From Arthrobacter sp. Marseille-P9274 (GTDB lineage: Bacteria; Actinomycetota; Actinomycetes; Actinomycetales; Micrococcaceae): a stretch of DNA of 64,000 bases. The notes beneath the pieces are model-generated. The model saw only the letters and a list, made by a program, of their open reading frames with translations, was not told the origin of the DNA and searched no databases. Positions 46,543-54,479 of this stretch are shown one piece after another (the stretch's first letter is position 1; each line of letters starts with the position of its first letter). Position numbers and translations under genes: made by a program. The stretch lies in the NCBI RefSeq assembly GCF_946892675.1, contig NZ_CAMPOV010000005.1, positions 49,171 through 113,170 on the forward strand, read 5' to 3'.

Positions 46543-47288
46543 GATCTGGCCGCCAGTTCAAGGCAATGCCGGGCCACGGCCACCGGGCTCCGGTACATCA
46601 CGGCATGGGCCTCGCCGGGAACCTCCGCCACGACCGCAGCCCTGCCGACAGCCGCTAGCTCGGCCAGCCACGACCGCGGGGCGAGGGGATCGTGTTCGCC
46701 CCGCACAAGGACGATCGGGACCCGGACCAGCGGTAGCCGCTCCTCCAGCCGGTTTCCGATCATCTGCGCCGCATTAGCGTAGTACCAGCGGCGCCCGCAG
46801 CGTAGGTAGTCGCCGGCCGCCGTCCAGGCCACCGTGGGCGGCTCCCGGAGAGTGTCCTGGATCAGTCGCCGCCGCTGAATCCGGATGGTCCGCTCCCGGC
46901 TGTTGATAGAGGGCCCGAGCAGCACCAGCGACCGGACCGCGGCCGGGTCCGCCAGCGCCATTTCGACCCCGATTAGGCACCCCATGGAATGTCCGACGAC
47001 GATGAACCGGCCGACGTGCAGCTGCCGCAGCGCCTGCGCGGCCAGCCGGCCGGTTTCCCGGATCGGCACCGCCTGCACCGGGCGCTCTGCCGCACCGAAG
47101 CCGGGCAGGTGCAGGGCATGCACCGTTGCTGTGGCCGCCAGTTCCCGGGCCAGGGGGACAAAGTACCGCGGGGACATTCCAATTCCGGGCACCAGCACGA
47201 AGCAATCGGACCCCGAACCCCGGGTTTCGATCCTGAATTCAGTGCCTTCCACGCGAAGGCACTGCCGTTCCACGTCGCTGATGGTCAC
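46539..47288 (-). CDS. Alpha/beta hydrolase
   Basis: A 249-residue alpha/beta hydrolase. Ser101 in IVVGHSMGCLIGVEMAL is the nucleophile, Asp in VRGEHDPLAP and His in PGEAHAVMYRSP. The oxyanion loop is VLVPGIGMSPRYFVPLA. GTG at 47288 is taken as start since GGAGG lies four bases upstream. AT-rich hexamers near 47325 may be its promoter. It is coupled to the broken hydrolase downstream, so a two-hydrolase operon once existed. Confidence 0.83.
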   Translation of the reverse strand: MTISDVERQCLRVEGTEFRIETRGSGSDCFVLVPGIGMSPRYFVPLARELAATATVHALHLPGFGAAERPVQAVPIRETGRLAAQALRQLHVGRFIVVGHSMGCLIGVEMALADPAAVRSLVLLGPSINSRERTIRIQRRRLIQDTLREPPTVAWTAAGDYLRCGRRWYYANAAQMIGNRLEERLPLVRVPIVLVRGEHDPLAPRSWLAELAAVGRAAVVAEVPGEAHAVMYRSPVAVARHCLELAARS

Positions 47289-47418
47289 ACTGCCTCCATA
47301 TGCCCGCCGCACAGGCAGGCACAGGTCTATATTAACGCGGCTGCCCCAAAATAAGCCGCGCCTTATCCGCGTACTTGCACGGACGGGTGCACCGTTATCG
47401 AAAGTTCGACCGCGCCCC

Positions 47419-47440
47419 GACCCCGGCAGGGGTCCTTTTT
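47419..47440 (+). terminator. Intrinsic terminator with T-run, no gene upstream
   Basis: GACCCC-GGCA-GGGGTC followed by CTTTTT, the best textbook terminator in the window. On the plus strand there is no coding gene just upstream: the nearest gene starts at 47288 and runs the other way. It may end a small RNA that begins between about 47320 and 47400. Confidence 0.7.
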
Positions 47441-47679
47441 GTTGAAAGAGCCGAGTGGAGTGCTTGGGGATGGTCCTTCGAACACGAACTCGGTCCCACG
47501 GTTCATCCCGCGCTGCCTCGGCGCCGCCGTGACCAGAGCGTGGCTCCGGCGATGGGGGTGGCAATCAGGGCAGACGGAGACGGTCCGCCGCGGGCCCTTA
47601 CTGCAAGCCGTGGGCAACGGGTGCTTCCGTTGTCGAGATGCGGCTTCGCCGTCATCATCGCCGGGCGCACCAACGTCGG
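47441..47679. other. Intergenic region between terminator and small gene
   Basis: About 240 bases with several overlapping short open frames in three frames, none with a ribosome site or recognisable product. It may be decayed coding sequence. I see no repeats or RNA structure that I can name. Confidence 0.4.
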
Positions 47680-47865
47680 ATGGCGGAGGTGCTGCTCCAG
47701 GCCGAGCACGTAGCCGCCCGGTTCATGGACGGCCGTGCGGCCGCCGGCGAACCGGGCTTCGCCGGCACATGGGACGATGCGGCGAAACGCAGGTTTGCCG
47801 ACAAGATTTCGTGGATCGAGCGGAACGCGTCCATTTTGGCTGAGGCACTGCTGTTGGAAGATTGA
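47680..47865 (+). CDS. Small hypothetical protein, 61 aa
   Basis: A short helical protein (MAEVLLQAEHVAARFMDGRA, then RRFADKISWIERNASILAEAL). The pattern looks like a real soluble protein, but there is no clear ribosome binding site before the ATG at 47680; an in-frame ATG at 47638 also lacks one. It may be the C-terminal part of a longer decayed gene. It ends about 50 bases before the iron box. Confidence 0.42.
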   Translation: MAEVLLQAEHVAARFMDGRAAAGEPGFAGTWDDAAKRRFADKISWIERNASILAEALLLED

Positions 47866-47914
47866 GCCGCAGTTTGGCAGGACATTAGGGCAGTAAATCG
47901 TTTCGTAATCGCGG

Positions 47915-47933
47915 TCACCGTAGGCTAGCCTTA
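47915..47933. promoter_or_regulatory. DtxR/IdeR-type iron box
   Basis: TCACCGTAGGCTAGCCTTA matches 13 of 19 positions of the iron box, with the central TAGGCTA intact; GTAGGCTAGCCTTAC forms a near-palindrome. It lies 33 bases upstream of the first permease gene and overlaps a TAGGCT -10 box, as at the binding-protein gene 14 kb away. Confidence 0.75.
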
Positions 47934-47966
47934 CTTAAGCTTGTTTGGGCCAGTCCGGAGGTGAAT

Positions 47967-49109
47967 GTGGGAGCAGAGGCGCGTGTGCCTGTCCGTGCTG
48001 CGCTGCGCCCGTCAGCCGGAGGTGCCTCCGACGCTAATCCGGCGGCTTCGGGAGGGGACGACAAGGCGGGCCGGCTGCTGACCTCCGGTTCCACGGCGTT
48101 CCGCGAAAAGGCCGGAGCCGGACGCCTGGTTTCCGGGCTGGTGCTGGCTCTCGGAGTGCTGGCGCTGGTGTGCCTGGCGTCGCTGGCCTTCGGGGCGCGG
48201 CAGATTCCGTTCGAGACGCTGGTCCAGGCGCTGACCAATTTCGACCCGGCCGACGGTGACCATGCCGTGGTGCACTCCCGCATCCCGCGGACGGTCACCG
48301 GCCTTCTGGTCGGTGCCGCGCTCGGGGTGGCAGGCACGGCGATGCAGGGCGTGGCGCGCAATCCGCTCGCGGACCCCGGCATTCTTGGCGTCAACGCCGG
48401 GGCGGCACTCGCCGTGGTCACCGGCATCTACCTCTTCGGCGTGGCGGAACTGACCGGCTACATCTGGTTCGCCTTCGCGGGGGCAGCGCTCGCCGCCGCC
48501 GTGGTCTACTGCATCGCCAGCATTGGCAGGGAGGGCGCGACGCCGATCAAGCTGGCGCTGGCCGGGGCAGCACTGACCGCCGGGCTGAGCTCGCTGATGA
48601 ACGGGATCCTGGTGAGCAGCCAGGACACGCTGGACGCCTTCCGGTTCTGGCAGATCGGCAGTGTTGGCGGCCGCGGCTGGGATGCGATCGTGCCCGTGCT
48701 GCCCTTTATCGGTGCCGGGCTGCTGCTGACCCTGTTCACGGGCCGGCTCCTGAACAACTTCGCGCTCGGCGACGACGTGGCCCGCGGGCTGGGCCAGCGC
48801 GTGGGGCTGAGCCGGGCCTTCACCGCGCTCGGTGTCGTAGTGCTTTGCGGCGCGGCCACGGCCCTGGCCGGCCCGATCGCCTTCGTCGGGCTGGTCATCC
48901 CGCACCTGGTGCGTGCGTTCAGCGGCCCGGACTACCGCTGGATCCTGCCGTACGCGCTGCTGCTCGCGCCGGTGCTGCTGCTCGGCGCGGACATCGTCGG
49001 CCGGCTCGTCGCGCTGCCGGGCGAGATCCAGGCCGGGATCATGACTGCGGTCATCGGCGCCCCGGTGTTCATCTGGATTGTCCGGCGGCGGAAGGCGGCA
49101 GGCCTTTGA
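47967..49109 (+). CDS. Iron-siderophore ABC transporter permease 1 (FecCD family)
   Basis: A 380-residue permease with a 50-residue cytosolic N-terminal tail and about nine to ten helices. Family marks are RIPRTVTGLLVGAALGVAGT, MQGVARNPLADPGILGVNAG and GPIAFVGLVIPHLVR, which contacts the ATPase. GTG at 47967 is chosen because GGAGGTGA covers the GTG at 47961. It forms the channel with the next gene, which overlaps it by four bases. Confidence 0.93.
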   Translation: MGAEARVPVRAALRPSAGGASDANPAASGGDDKAGRLLTSGSTAFREKAGAGRLVSGLVLALGVLALVCLASLAFGARQIPFETLVQALTNFDPADGDHAVVHSRIPRTVTGLLVGAALGVAGTAMQGVARNPLADPGILGVNAGAALAVVTGIYLFGVAELTGYIWFAFAGAALAAAVVYCIASIGREGATPIKLALAGAALTAGLSSLMNGILVSSQDTLDAFRFWQIGSVGGRGWDAIVPVLPFIGAGLLLTLFTGRLLNNFALGDDVARGLGQRVGLSRAFTALGVVVLCGAATALAGPIAFVGLVIPHLVRAFSGPDYRWILPYALLLAPVLLLGADIVGRLVALPGEIQAGIMTAVIGAPVFIWIVRRRKAAGL

Positions 49110-50200
49110 GCGTCCCCGCTTCCACCCTCGCCTGGCGCGCTGTGTCCCCGACCGCCACGGCTGCCGGCGTGCCCCGCCACCGGGCCCGGCACCGCCGGCG
49201 CCTCGTGACCGCAGCCCTGGCGGGCGCCGTTGTCGTTCTGTTCCTTATTAACGTGCTGCTGGGCACCTATACCGTGACCATTCCGGACTTCCTGCGGCTG
49301 CTCGCGGGGGAGCGGATTCCTGGCGCGAGCTTCATCGTGATGGAGAGCAAGCTGCCGCGGGCGGTGATCGGCACGCTGATCGGGATCGCCTTCGGCATCG
49401 CCGGCTCGATCTTCCAGACCATGCTGCGCAACCCGCTGGCCAGCCCGGACATCATCGGCATCAGTTACGGGGCCAGCGCATCGGCGGTCACGGCCATCGT
49501 GGTCTTCGGGGCGACAGGGCTGGCCGTGTCCGCGTCCGCGATGCTCGGCGCCCTCGGGATCGCGCTGCTGATCTACCTGCTGGCCTACCGTCGTTCCGGT
49601 CCGTCGGCAGCCGCCGGGGCGCGGCTGGTGCTGGTGGGCATCGGCTTCGCCGCCATGATGCAGGCGCTGGTCAGCTACCTGATGACGCGCACCGACATCC
49701 GCACGGCGCAGGACGCGCTGGTCTGGCTCAACGGTTCGCTTAACTCCAGCAACTGGGACCGCGTACTGGTGCTCGCCGCGAGCCTGGCGCTCCTGCTTCC
49801 CGCCGCGGCGCTGCTCGCGCGCAGCCTGCGCGGGCTGGAAATGGGCGACGACGCGGCGGCCGGCCTCGGCGTGCGCGTGGCACCCTCGCGGCTGGGACTG
49901 GTGGTGACCGCGGTGCTGCTGGCCGCCGTCGCAACTGCCGCCGCCGGACCGGTGGCATTCGTGGCGTTCCTGTCCGGCCCGATCGCCCGCCGGATGCTGC
50001 GCGGCGCGGGCTCGCTCGCGGTCTCCGCGCTGGTCGGCGCGGTGATCGTGCTGGCGGCGGACTTCACCGGCGCCAACCTGTTCCCCCTGTACCTGACCGA
50101 CGGCACGTCGCTGCCGGTCGGAGTGGTGACCGGCGCCCTGGGAGCGCCGTTCCTGCTCTGGCTGCTGGTCACCACCAACCGCGTCGGCCGAGGAGGCTAA
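49106..50200 (+). CDS. Iron-siderophore ABC transporter permease 2 (FecCD family)
   Basis: A 364-residue permease paired with the preceding one. LPRAVIGTLIGIAFGIAGSIF, MLRNPLASPDIIGISYGAS and GPVAFVAFLSGPIARR are the family segments. The start is a TTG at 49106 that overlaps the previous stop (TTGA), with GGAAGG upstream. The ATPase gene begins at the next base after its stop codon, so the three subunits are made as one unit. Confidence 0.92.
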   Translation: MSVPASTLAWRAVSPTATAAGVPRHRARHRRRLVTAALAGAVVVLFLINVLLGTYTVTIPDFLRLLAGERIPGASFIVMESKLPRAVIGTLIGIAFGIAGSIFQTMLRNPLASPDIIGISYGASASAVTAIVVFGATGLAVSASAMLGALGIALLIYLLAYRRSGPSAAAGARLVLVGIGFAAMMQALVSYLMTRTDIRTAQDALVWLNGSLNSSNWDRVLVLAASLALLLPAAALLARSLRGLEMGDDAAAGLGVRVAPSRLGLVVTAVLLAAVATAAAGPVAFVAFLSGPIARRMLRGAGSLAVSALVGAVIVLAADFTGANLFPLYLTDGTSLPVGVVTGALGAPFLLWLLVTTNRVGRGG

Positions 50201-51010
50201 ATGCGCACCCTGCAAGCCCGCGACCTCACCCTCGCCTACGACCGGCGCACCGTCGTGCAGGACCTGAGCGTGGAACTGCCGGCCGGCAAGGTCACGATCA
50301 TCGTCGGCGCCAACGCCTGCGGCAAGTCGACGCTGCTGCGCGGACTGGCGCGGCTGCTCAGGCCAGCCGCCGGCTCTGTGCTGCTGGACGGCAAGGACAT
50401 CCACGGCCAGTCCACCCGTGACGTGGCCAAGGTGCTCGGGCTACTGCCGCAGACCCCGGTGGCGCCGGACGGCCTGACCGTGGCCGAGCTGGTGGGCCGC
50501 GGCCGCTACCCGCACCAGGGCTGGTTCCGCCAGTGGACCGCCCGCGACGAGGACGCCGTCAACTCCGCGATGGCCGCGACCGACACCCTTGAACTCGCGG
50601 GCCGGGACGTGGACGAGCTCTCCGGCGGCCAACGGCAGCGCGCCTGGATCGCGATGGCCCTGGCGCAGGAGACCGACATCCTGCTGCTCGACGAGCCCAC
50701 CACCTTCCTCGACGTGACCCACCAGATCGAGGTGCTGGACCTGGTCACCGACCTCAACCGGCGGCACGGGACCACCGTCGCGATCGTGCTGCACGACCTG
50801 AACCTTGCCGCCCGCTACGCCGACCACCTGATCGCCATGAAGGCAGGCGCCGTGGTCGCCGAGGGCGCGCCGGCCGACGTGGTGACCGGGCCCCTGGTCG
50901 CCGAAGTCTTCGGCCTCGAATCGTATGTCATGCAGGACCCGGTATCCGGCACGCCGATGGTCATTCCCGTCGGCCGCCATCACAGCCAAACCGAACGGAG
51001 CACACCATGA
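50201..51010 (+). CDS. Iron-siderophore ABC transporter ATPase
   Basis: A 269-residue FepC-like ATPase. Walker A is GANACGKST at 36-44, the signature LSGGQRQR at 140-147, Walker B ILLLDEP near 160-166, and the switch His in [14 protein letters not shown]. It drives uptake through the two FecCD permeases. The stop overlaps the reductase start by four bases. Confidence 0.95.
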   Translation: MRTLQARDLTLAYDRRTVVQDLSVELPAGKVTIIVGANACGKSTLLRGLARLLRPAAGSVLLDGKDIHGQSTRDVAKVLGLLPQTPVAPDGLTVAELVGRGRYPHQGWFRQWTARDEDAVNSAMAATDTLELAGRDVDELSGGQRQRAWIAMALAQETDILLLDEPTTFLDVTHQIEVLDLVTDLNRRHGTTVAIVLHDLNLAARYADHLIAMKAGAVVAEGAPADVVTGPLVAEVFGLESYVMQDPVSGTPMVIPVGRHHSQTERSTP

Positions 51011-51999
51011 CCGCTGTTGCCACCGAAACCGCCGCCGTCACCCCGGTGCTGGCCTTCGACGTCGAGGTCGCCGCGGTGCGCGCTCTCTCGCCGAGCTTCC
51101 GCCGCGTGACGTTCGCGGGGGAGGGGCTGCGCCAGTTCGGCGTGGGCGGTCACACCCTGGACCTGCGGATCAAGGTGGTCATTCCGGCCACGGACGACGG
51201 CGGTGCAACGGTTCCGCTGCCGGAGTTCGGTGTGCCCGGGGCCGTCAACGGTCTGCGTGAACTGACGGGCGGGTGGTACCAGCACTGGCTCTCGCTGGAC
51301 GAACGCACCCGCGGCTCAATGCGCACCTACACCGTCCGGGAACTGCGCGGCGGGGACCGGCCGGAGCTGGACGTGGACTTTGTGATGCACTTCGACGCGG
51401 ACGGCAACGGCGGCCCGGCCTCGGTCTGGGCCAGCGCTGCGTCACCGGGCGACCGGGTGACCATCATCGGGCCGAACCTTGAGGCGGCGACCTGCCCCAC
51501 CGCCAAGGCCTACGGCGGGATCGAGTGGCGGCCCGGCCTGGCATCGCACGTGCTGCTGGCCGGTGACGAGACCGCCGTGCCGGCCATCGCCGCGATCCTG
51601 GAGGCGATGCCGGCGGACATGAGCGGCCATGCCATCCTCGAGGTCCCGGCCGCCACCGATTTCCAGCCGCTGGTGCACCCGGCGGGCGTGCAGGTCAGCT
51701 GGCTGGCCCGGGGCACCCGGCCGCACGGTGAACTGCTGGACGCCGCGGTGCGCACAGCCGTCGCCGTTCCCGCCGCCGGCCTGACCCCGGAACGCGGTGC
51801 AGAGCCGGAGGACGTCGACATCGACCAGGTCATCCTCTGGGAAACCACCACGGGCTCCACCCGTCCGTTCTACGCCTGGATCGCCGGCGAGGCCGCCGTC
51901 ATCCGCGAACTGCGCCGCTACCTGGTCCGCGACGTTGGCATCGACCGCAAGCAGGTGGCCTTCATGGGCTACTGGCGCCGGGGCAAGGCCGAGCTCTGA
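51007..51999 (+). CDS. Siderophore-interacting protein (FAD ferric-siderophore reductase)
   Basis: A 330-residue SIP-family reductase. FAD-binding residues are in [13 protein letters not shown]; the NAD(P)H side has [20 protein letters not shown] and [19 protein letters not shown]; the end [14 protein letters not shown] is typical. It releases iron from imported siderophore in the cytosol. It is the last gene of the iron-box operon permease-permease-ATPase-reductase. Confidence 0.95.
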   Translation: MTAVATETAAVTPVLAFDVEVAAVRALSPSFRRVTFAGEGLRQFGVGGHTLDLRIKVVIPATDDGGATVPLPEFGVPGAVNGLRELTGGWYQHWLSLDERTRGSMRTYTVRELRGGDRPELDVDFVMHFDADGNGGPASVWASAASPGDRVTIIGPNLEAATCPTAKAYGGIEWRPGLASHVLLAGDETAVPAIAAILEAMPADMSGHAILEVPAATDFQPLVHPAGVQVSWLARGTRPHGELLDAAVRTAVAVPAAGLTPERGAEPEDVDIDQVILWETTTGSTRPFYAWIAGEAAVIRELRRYLVRDVGIDRKQVAFMGYWRRGKAEL

Positions 52000-52054
52000 G
52001 CCGACGGGCCGCTCCGGGCCGTACGCTCCGCGTGCCGCGGGCGAGAATGGAGCC

Positions 52055-52393
52055 ATGACCCTCGCCAAATCCGCACTCCTGTTTGCCCTTGCCGCGCTGG
52101 CCGAGATCGGCGGCGCCTGGCTGATCTGGCAGGCCGTGCGGGAAGACCGCGGCTGGTGGTTCGCCGGGTTCGGCGTCATGGCGCTGGGCGCTTACGGCTT
52201 CATCGCCGCCCTGCAGCCTGATGCCAACTTCGGCCGCGTGCTGGCCGGCTACGGAGGGGTCTTCATCGCCGGGTCGTTGGCCTGGGGCGTGGTCGTGGAC
52301 GGCTTCCGGCCGGACCGCTGGGACTACATCGGGGCGGGCATCGCGCTCGCCGGGGTGGCCGTGCTGATGTACGCGCCGCGCAACGACGGCTGA
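52055..52393 (+). CDS. YnfA-family small membrane protein (UPF0060)
   Basis: A 112-residue protein with four helices, resembling YnfA and the SMR fold ([47 protein letters not shown]). YnfA proteins have been linked to drug export in enteric bacteria; the role here is unproven. GAGAAT lies six bases before the ATG, with no clear ribosome site, so it may be leaderless. Confidence 0.88.
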   Translation: MTLAKSALLFALAALAEIGGAWLIWQAVREDRGWWFAGFGVMALGAYGFIAALQPDANFGRVLAGYGGVFIAGSLAWGVVVDGFRPDRWDYIGAGIALAGVAVLMYAPRNDG

Positions 52394-52431
52394 CCGCGCA
52401 GGCGCGTACCGCCGTCGTCCATTAGCCTGTG

Positions 52432-53208
52432 ATGGTGACTTTTACGCACCGTTTTGTTGCCCTGGGCGATTCCTTCACCGAAGGCGTCGGCGACCGGGAT
52501 CCCAAGCTGCCCAACGGCGTCCGCGGCTGGGCGGACCGGGTGGCCGAGCAGCTGATGCTCGCCGACGCGGATTGGGGCTATGCCAACCTGGCGATCCGCG
52601 GCCGGAAGCTGCGGCAGGTCGTCGAGGAGCAGCTCGAGCCCGCGCTGGCGCTGCGGCCGACCCTGGTGACGCTCTACGCCGGCGGCAACGACATCCTGAG
52701 GCCAAGCGTGGATATTGACGCGCTGATGCAAATGTACGACGACGGCGTGGCCCGGCTGGTGGATTCCGGCGCCGACGTGGTGCTCTTCACCGGTTTCGAT
52801 TCCGCGAAGTCCGCCGTCTTCGGGAAGACCCGCGGCCGCACCGCGATCTACAACGAGTGGGTTCGCGAAATCGCCGACCGGCGCGGCGCGAAGCTCGTGG
52901 ACTACTGGCGGCTGCGCGAGTTCCAGGACTGGCGGTACTGGGACGAGGACCGGCTGCACATGTCCGCCGCGGGCCACACCCTGATGGCCAAGCGCGTGCT
53001 CGAGGTGCTGCAGCACGACGACCTGATCGAGCTGCCGGAACTGCCGGCGCTGTCCACGCTGTCCCGGCGGGAGTCGCTGGCCGCCAACGCGCGCTGGGCC
53101 CGGGAACACCTCGGCCCGTGGCTGGGCCGCAGACTGCGCGGGGTTTCCTCCGGCGACAGCCTCCGGCCGAAGTACCCCGAGCTGACCGCGCTCTCGCCGC
53201 GCAGCTGA
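52432..53208 (+). CDS. SGNH/GDSL-type hydrolase
   Basis: About 258 residues. Block I is VALGDSFTEGVGD with the catalytic Ser, block III YAGGNDILRP, block V DRLHMSAAGH. No signal peptide, so a cytosolic esterase or lipase-like enzyme. GTG, ATG and GTG follow each other at 52429, 52432 and 52435 right after TAGCCT; the GTG at 52435 has the six-base spacing of the other leaderless genes here, while ATG is the more usual codon. Confidence 0.9.
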   Translation: MVTFTHRFVALGDSFTEGVGDRDPKLPNGVRGWADRVAEQLMLADADWGYANLAIRGRKLRQVVEEQLEPALALRPTLVTLYAGGNDILRPSVDIDALMQMYDDGVARLVDSGADVVLFTGFDSAKSAVFGKTRGRTAIYNEWVREIADRRGAKLVDYWRLREFQDWRYWDEDRLHMSAAGHTLMAKRVLEVLQHDDLIELPELPALSTLSRRESLAANARWAREHLGPWLGRRLRGVSSGDSLRPKYPELTALSPRS

Positions 53209-53312
53209 GGCCCCGGCACGCCGCGACGGCCGACACGGACGTTGGCCGTCCCGCGATGAGGCTTGGCTTTCCTCGCTGGAAGCGGCCGCAGAATGGTGGT
53301 TCGCTAGGAATC

Positions 53313-54056
53313 ATGGGCAGCCAACCTGATTTCTCCGCCACGGCCAGCGGCCAGCACGACGACGAGCCGCACGGCGGCGGCATCGCGACCAGGCTCAACT
53401 GGCTCCGGGCCGGCGTGCTCGGCGCCAATGACGGCATCGTCTCCGTGGCCGCCATCGTGGTGGGCGTGGCAGGGGCGACCACCGACCTTGGCACCTTGCT
53501 CACGGCCACGTTGGCCGCGGTGATCGGTGGCGCCATTTCTATGGCCTTGGGCGAATATGTCTCGGTCTCCAGCTCCAGCGACAGCCAGAAGGCGCTGATC
53601 GCCAAAGAGACCTGGGAACTGAAGACCATGCCCGAGGAGGAGCTCGCCGAGCTGGCCGCCATCTACGAGGCCAAGGGCGTCAGCTCCGCCACTGCGCAGC
53701 AGGTCGCCAAGGAACTGACCGAACACGACGCGCTCGGGGCGCACCTGGAAGCGGAGCTGGGCATCGATCGGCACGAGGTGGTCAGCCCGTGGCACGCCGC
53801 CTTCGCCTCTTTCGTGGCGTTCATCGCGGGCGCGGTGCTGCCGGCCCTGGCCATCCTCCTGCCGCCCGAGGGGCTGCGCGTCCCGATCGCCTTCGTCGCG
53901 ACGCTGCTGGCACTCGCCGGCACCGGTGGACTGGGTGCCTACCTCGGCGGGGCACGCATCATGCCGGCAGTGGTGCGGGTGGTGCTCGGCGGCCTGCTGG
54001 CGCTGGTGGCCACGTACCTGATCGGCACCTGGCTGGGGGCCGCGGGGGTCGTCTAA
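53313..54056 (+). CDS. VIT1/CCC1-family iron/manganese transporter
   Basis: A 247-residue membrane protein with five helices. LRAGVLGANDGIVSVAAIVVGVAGA and GGAISMALGEYVSVSSSSDS are the first two helices with their metal-binding Asp and Glu; a Glu-rich cytosolic segment (MPEEELAELAAIYEAKG) follows. It exports Fe(II) or Mn(II) and would protect against excess iron brought by the siderophore system 2 kb upstream. A weak ribosome site (AGGAA) lies close to the ATG. Confidence 0.9.
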   Translation: MGSQPDFSATASGQHDDEPHGGGIATRLNWLRAGVLGANDGIVSVAAIVVGVAGATTDLGTLLTATLAAVIGGAISMALGEYVSVSSSSDSQKALIAKETWELKTMPEEELAELAAIYEAKGVSSATAQQVAKELTEHDALGAHLEAELGIDRHEVVSPWHAAFASFVAFIAGAVLPALAILLPPEGLRVPIAFVATLLALAGTGGLGAYLGGARIMPAVVRVVLGGLLALVATYLIGTWLGAAGVV

Positions 54057-54077
54057 TCCCCACGGTCCGGCGGGTGC

Positions 54078-54098
54078 GGCTCCAGCCTGGCCGGAGCC
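54078..54098 (+). terminator. Small hairpin after the VIT1-type gene
   Basis: GGCTCC-AGCCTGGCC-GGAGCC, 21 bases after the stop codon; a six-bp stem, so only a weak terminator candidate. A stronger one lies at 54205. Confidence 0.4.
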
Positions 54099-54120
54099 AC
54101 GCGAAGCGATCCAAGCGGCA

Positions 54121-54166
54121 GTCGTTTCGGGCCCGAATTCGCCGTCGTTTCGGCCCCGAAATCGCC
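54121..54166. repeat. Two tandem 23-bp repeats with inner palindromes
   Basis: Two adjacent copies (54121-54143 and 54144-54166) that differ at two positions. The first contains the perfect palindrome TTCGGGCCCGAA, the second TTTCGGCCCCGAAA with a changed centre. The spacing is about two helical turns, so a dimeric regulator could bind both on one face of the DNA. They lie in the 423-base space before the MHS transporter. Confidence 0.7.
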
Positions 54167-54204
54167 GTGCTAGCGGCCGCCGTGACGCATACAACAAAAA
54201 TTAT

Positions 54205-54234
54205 CCCGGGTTGCGTCCGAACCCGGGGCTTTTT
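54205..54234 (+). terminator. Intrinsic terminator
   Basis: CCCGGGTT, loop GCGTCCG, AACCCGGG, then GCTTTTT. A good plus-strand terminator 150 bases after the VIT1-type gene and after the tandem repeats. The 245 bases from here to the MHS gene hold no gene that I can support. Confidence 0.8.
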
Positions 54235-54479
54235 CGCGCTCCCGCGGTCCATGGATATGCCGCTGAATAACAGGGGTAAACGGAAGATCGCCGGACCGTC
54301 GCAGCCACCGTTCCGGAGGCCGCCGGAGACAGGACTTTCGACCCTGTTCAGAGGGCCGATTCCGCCTCGCGAACTGTGACGGACACGTCCATCCCGGTAA
54401 AGTACTGGGCTTGTCCGAAGCCGTCAGCGGTCACGGACAGGGAAAGTCCCGCGCAAATGACCTCTGAGAGAAGGCCCAA

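Noticed and set aside
53257..53275. Possible iron box before the VIT1-type transporter
   Set aside because: Only 12 of 19 positions match and the central part is changed; it could be chance in GC-rich DNA, so it is not listed as a feature.
54250..54378. A 42-codon open frame after the terminator
   Set aside because: No ribosome binding site, no recognisable product, and it is just one of several short frames in the gap.
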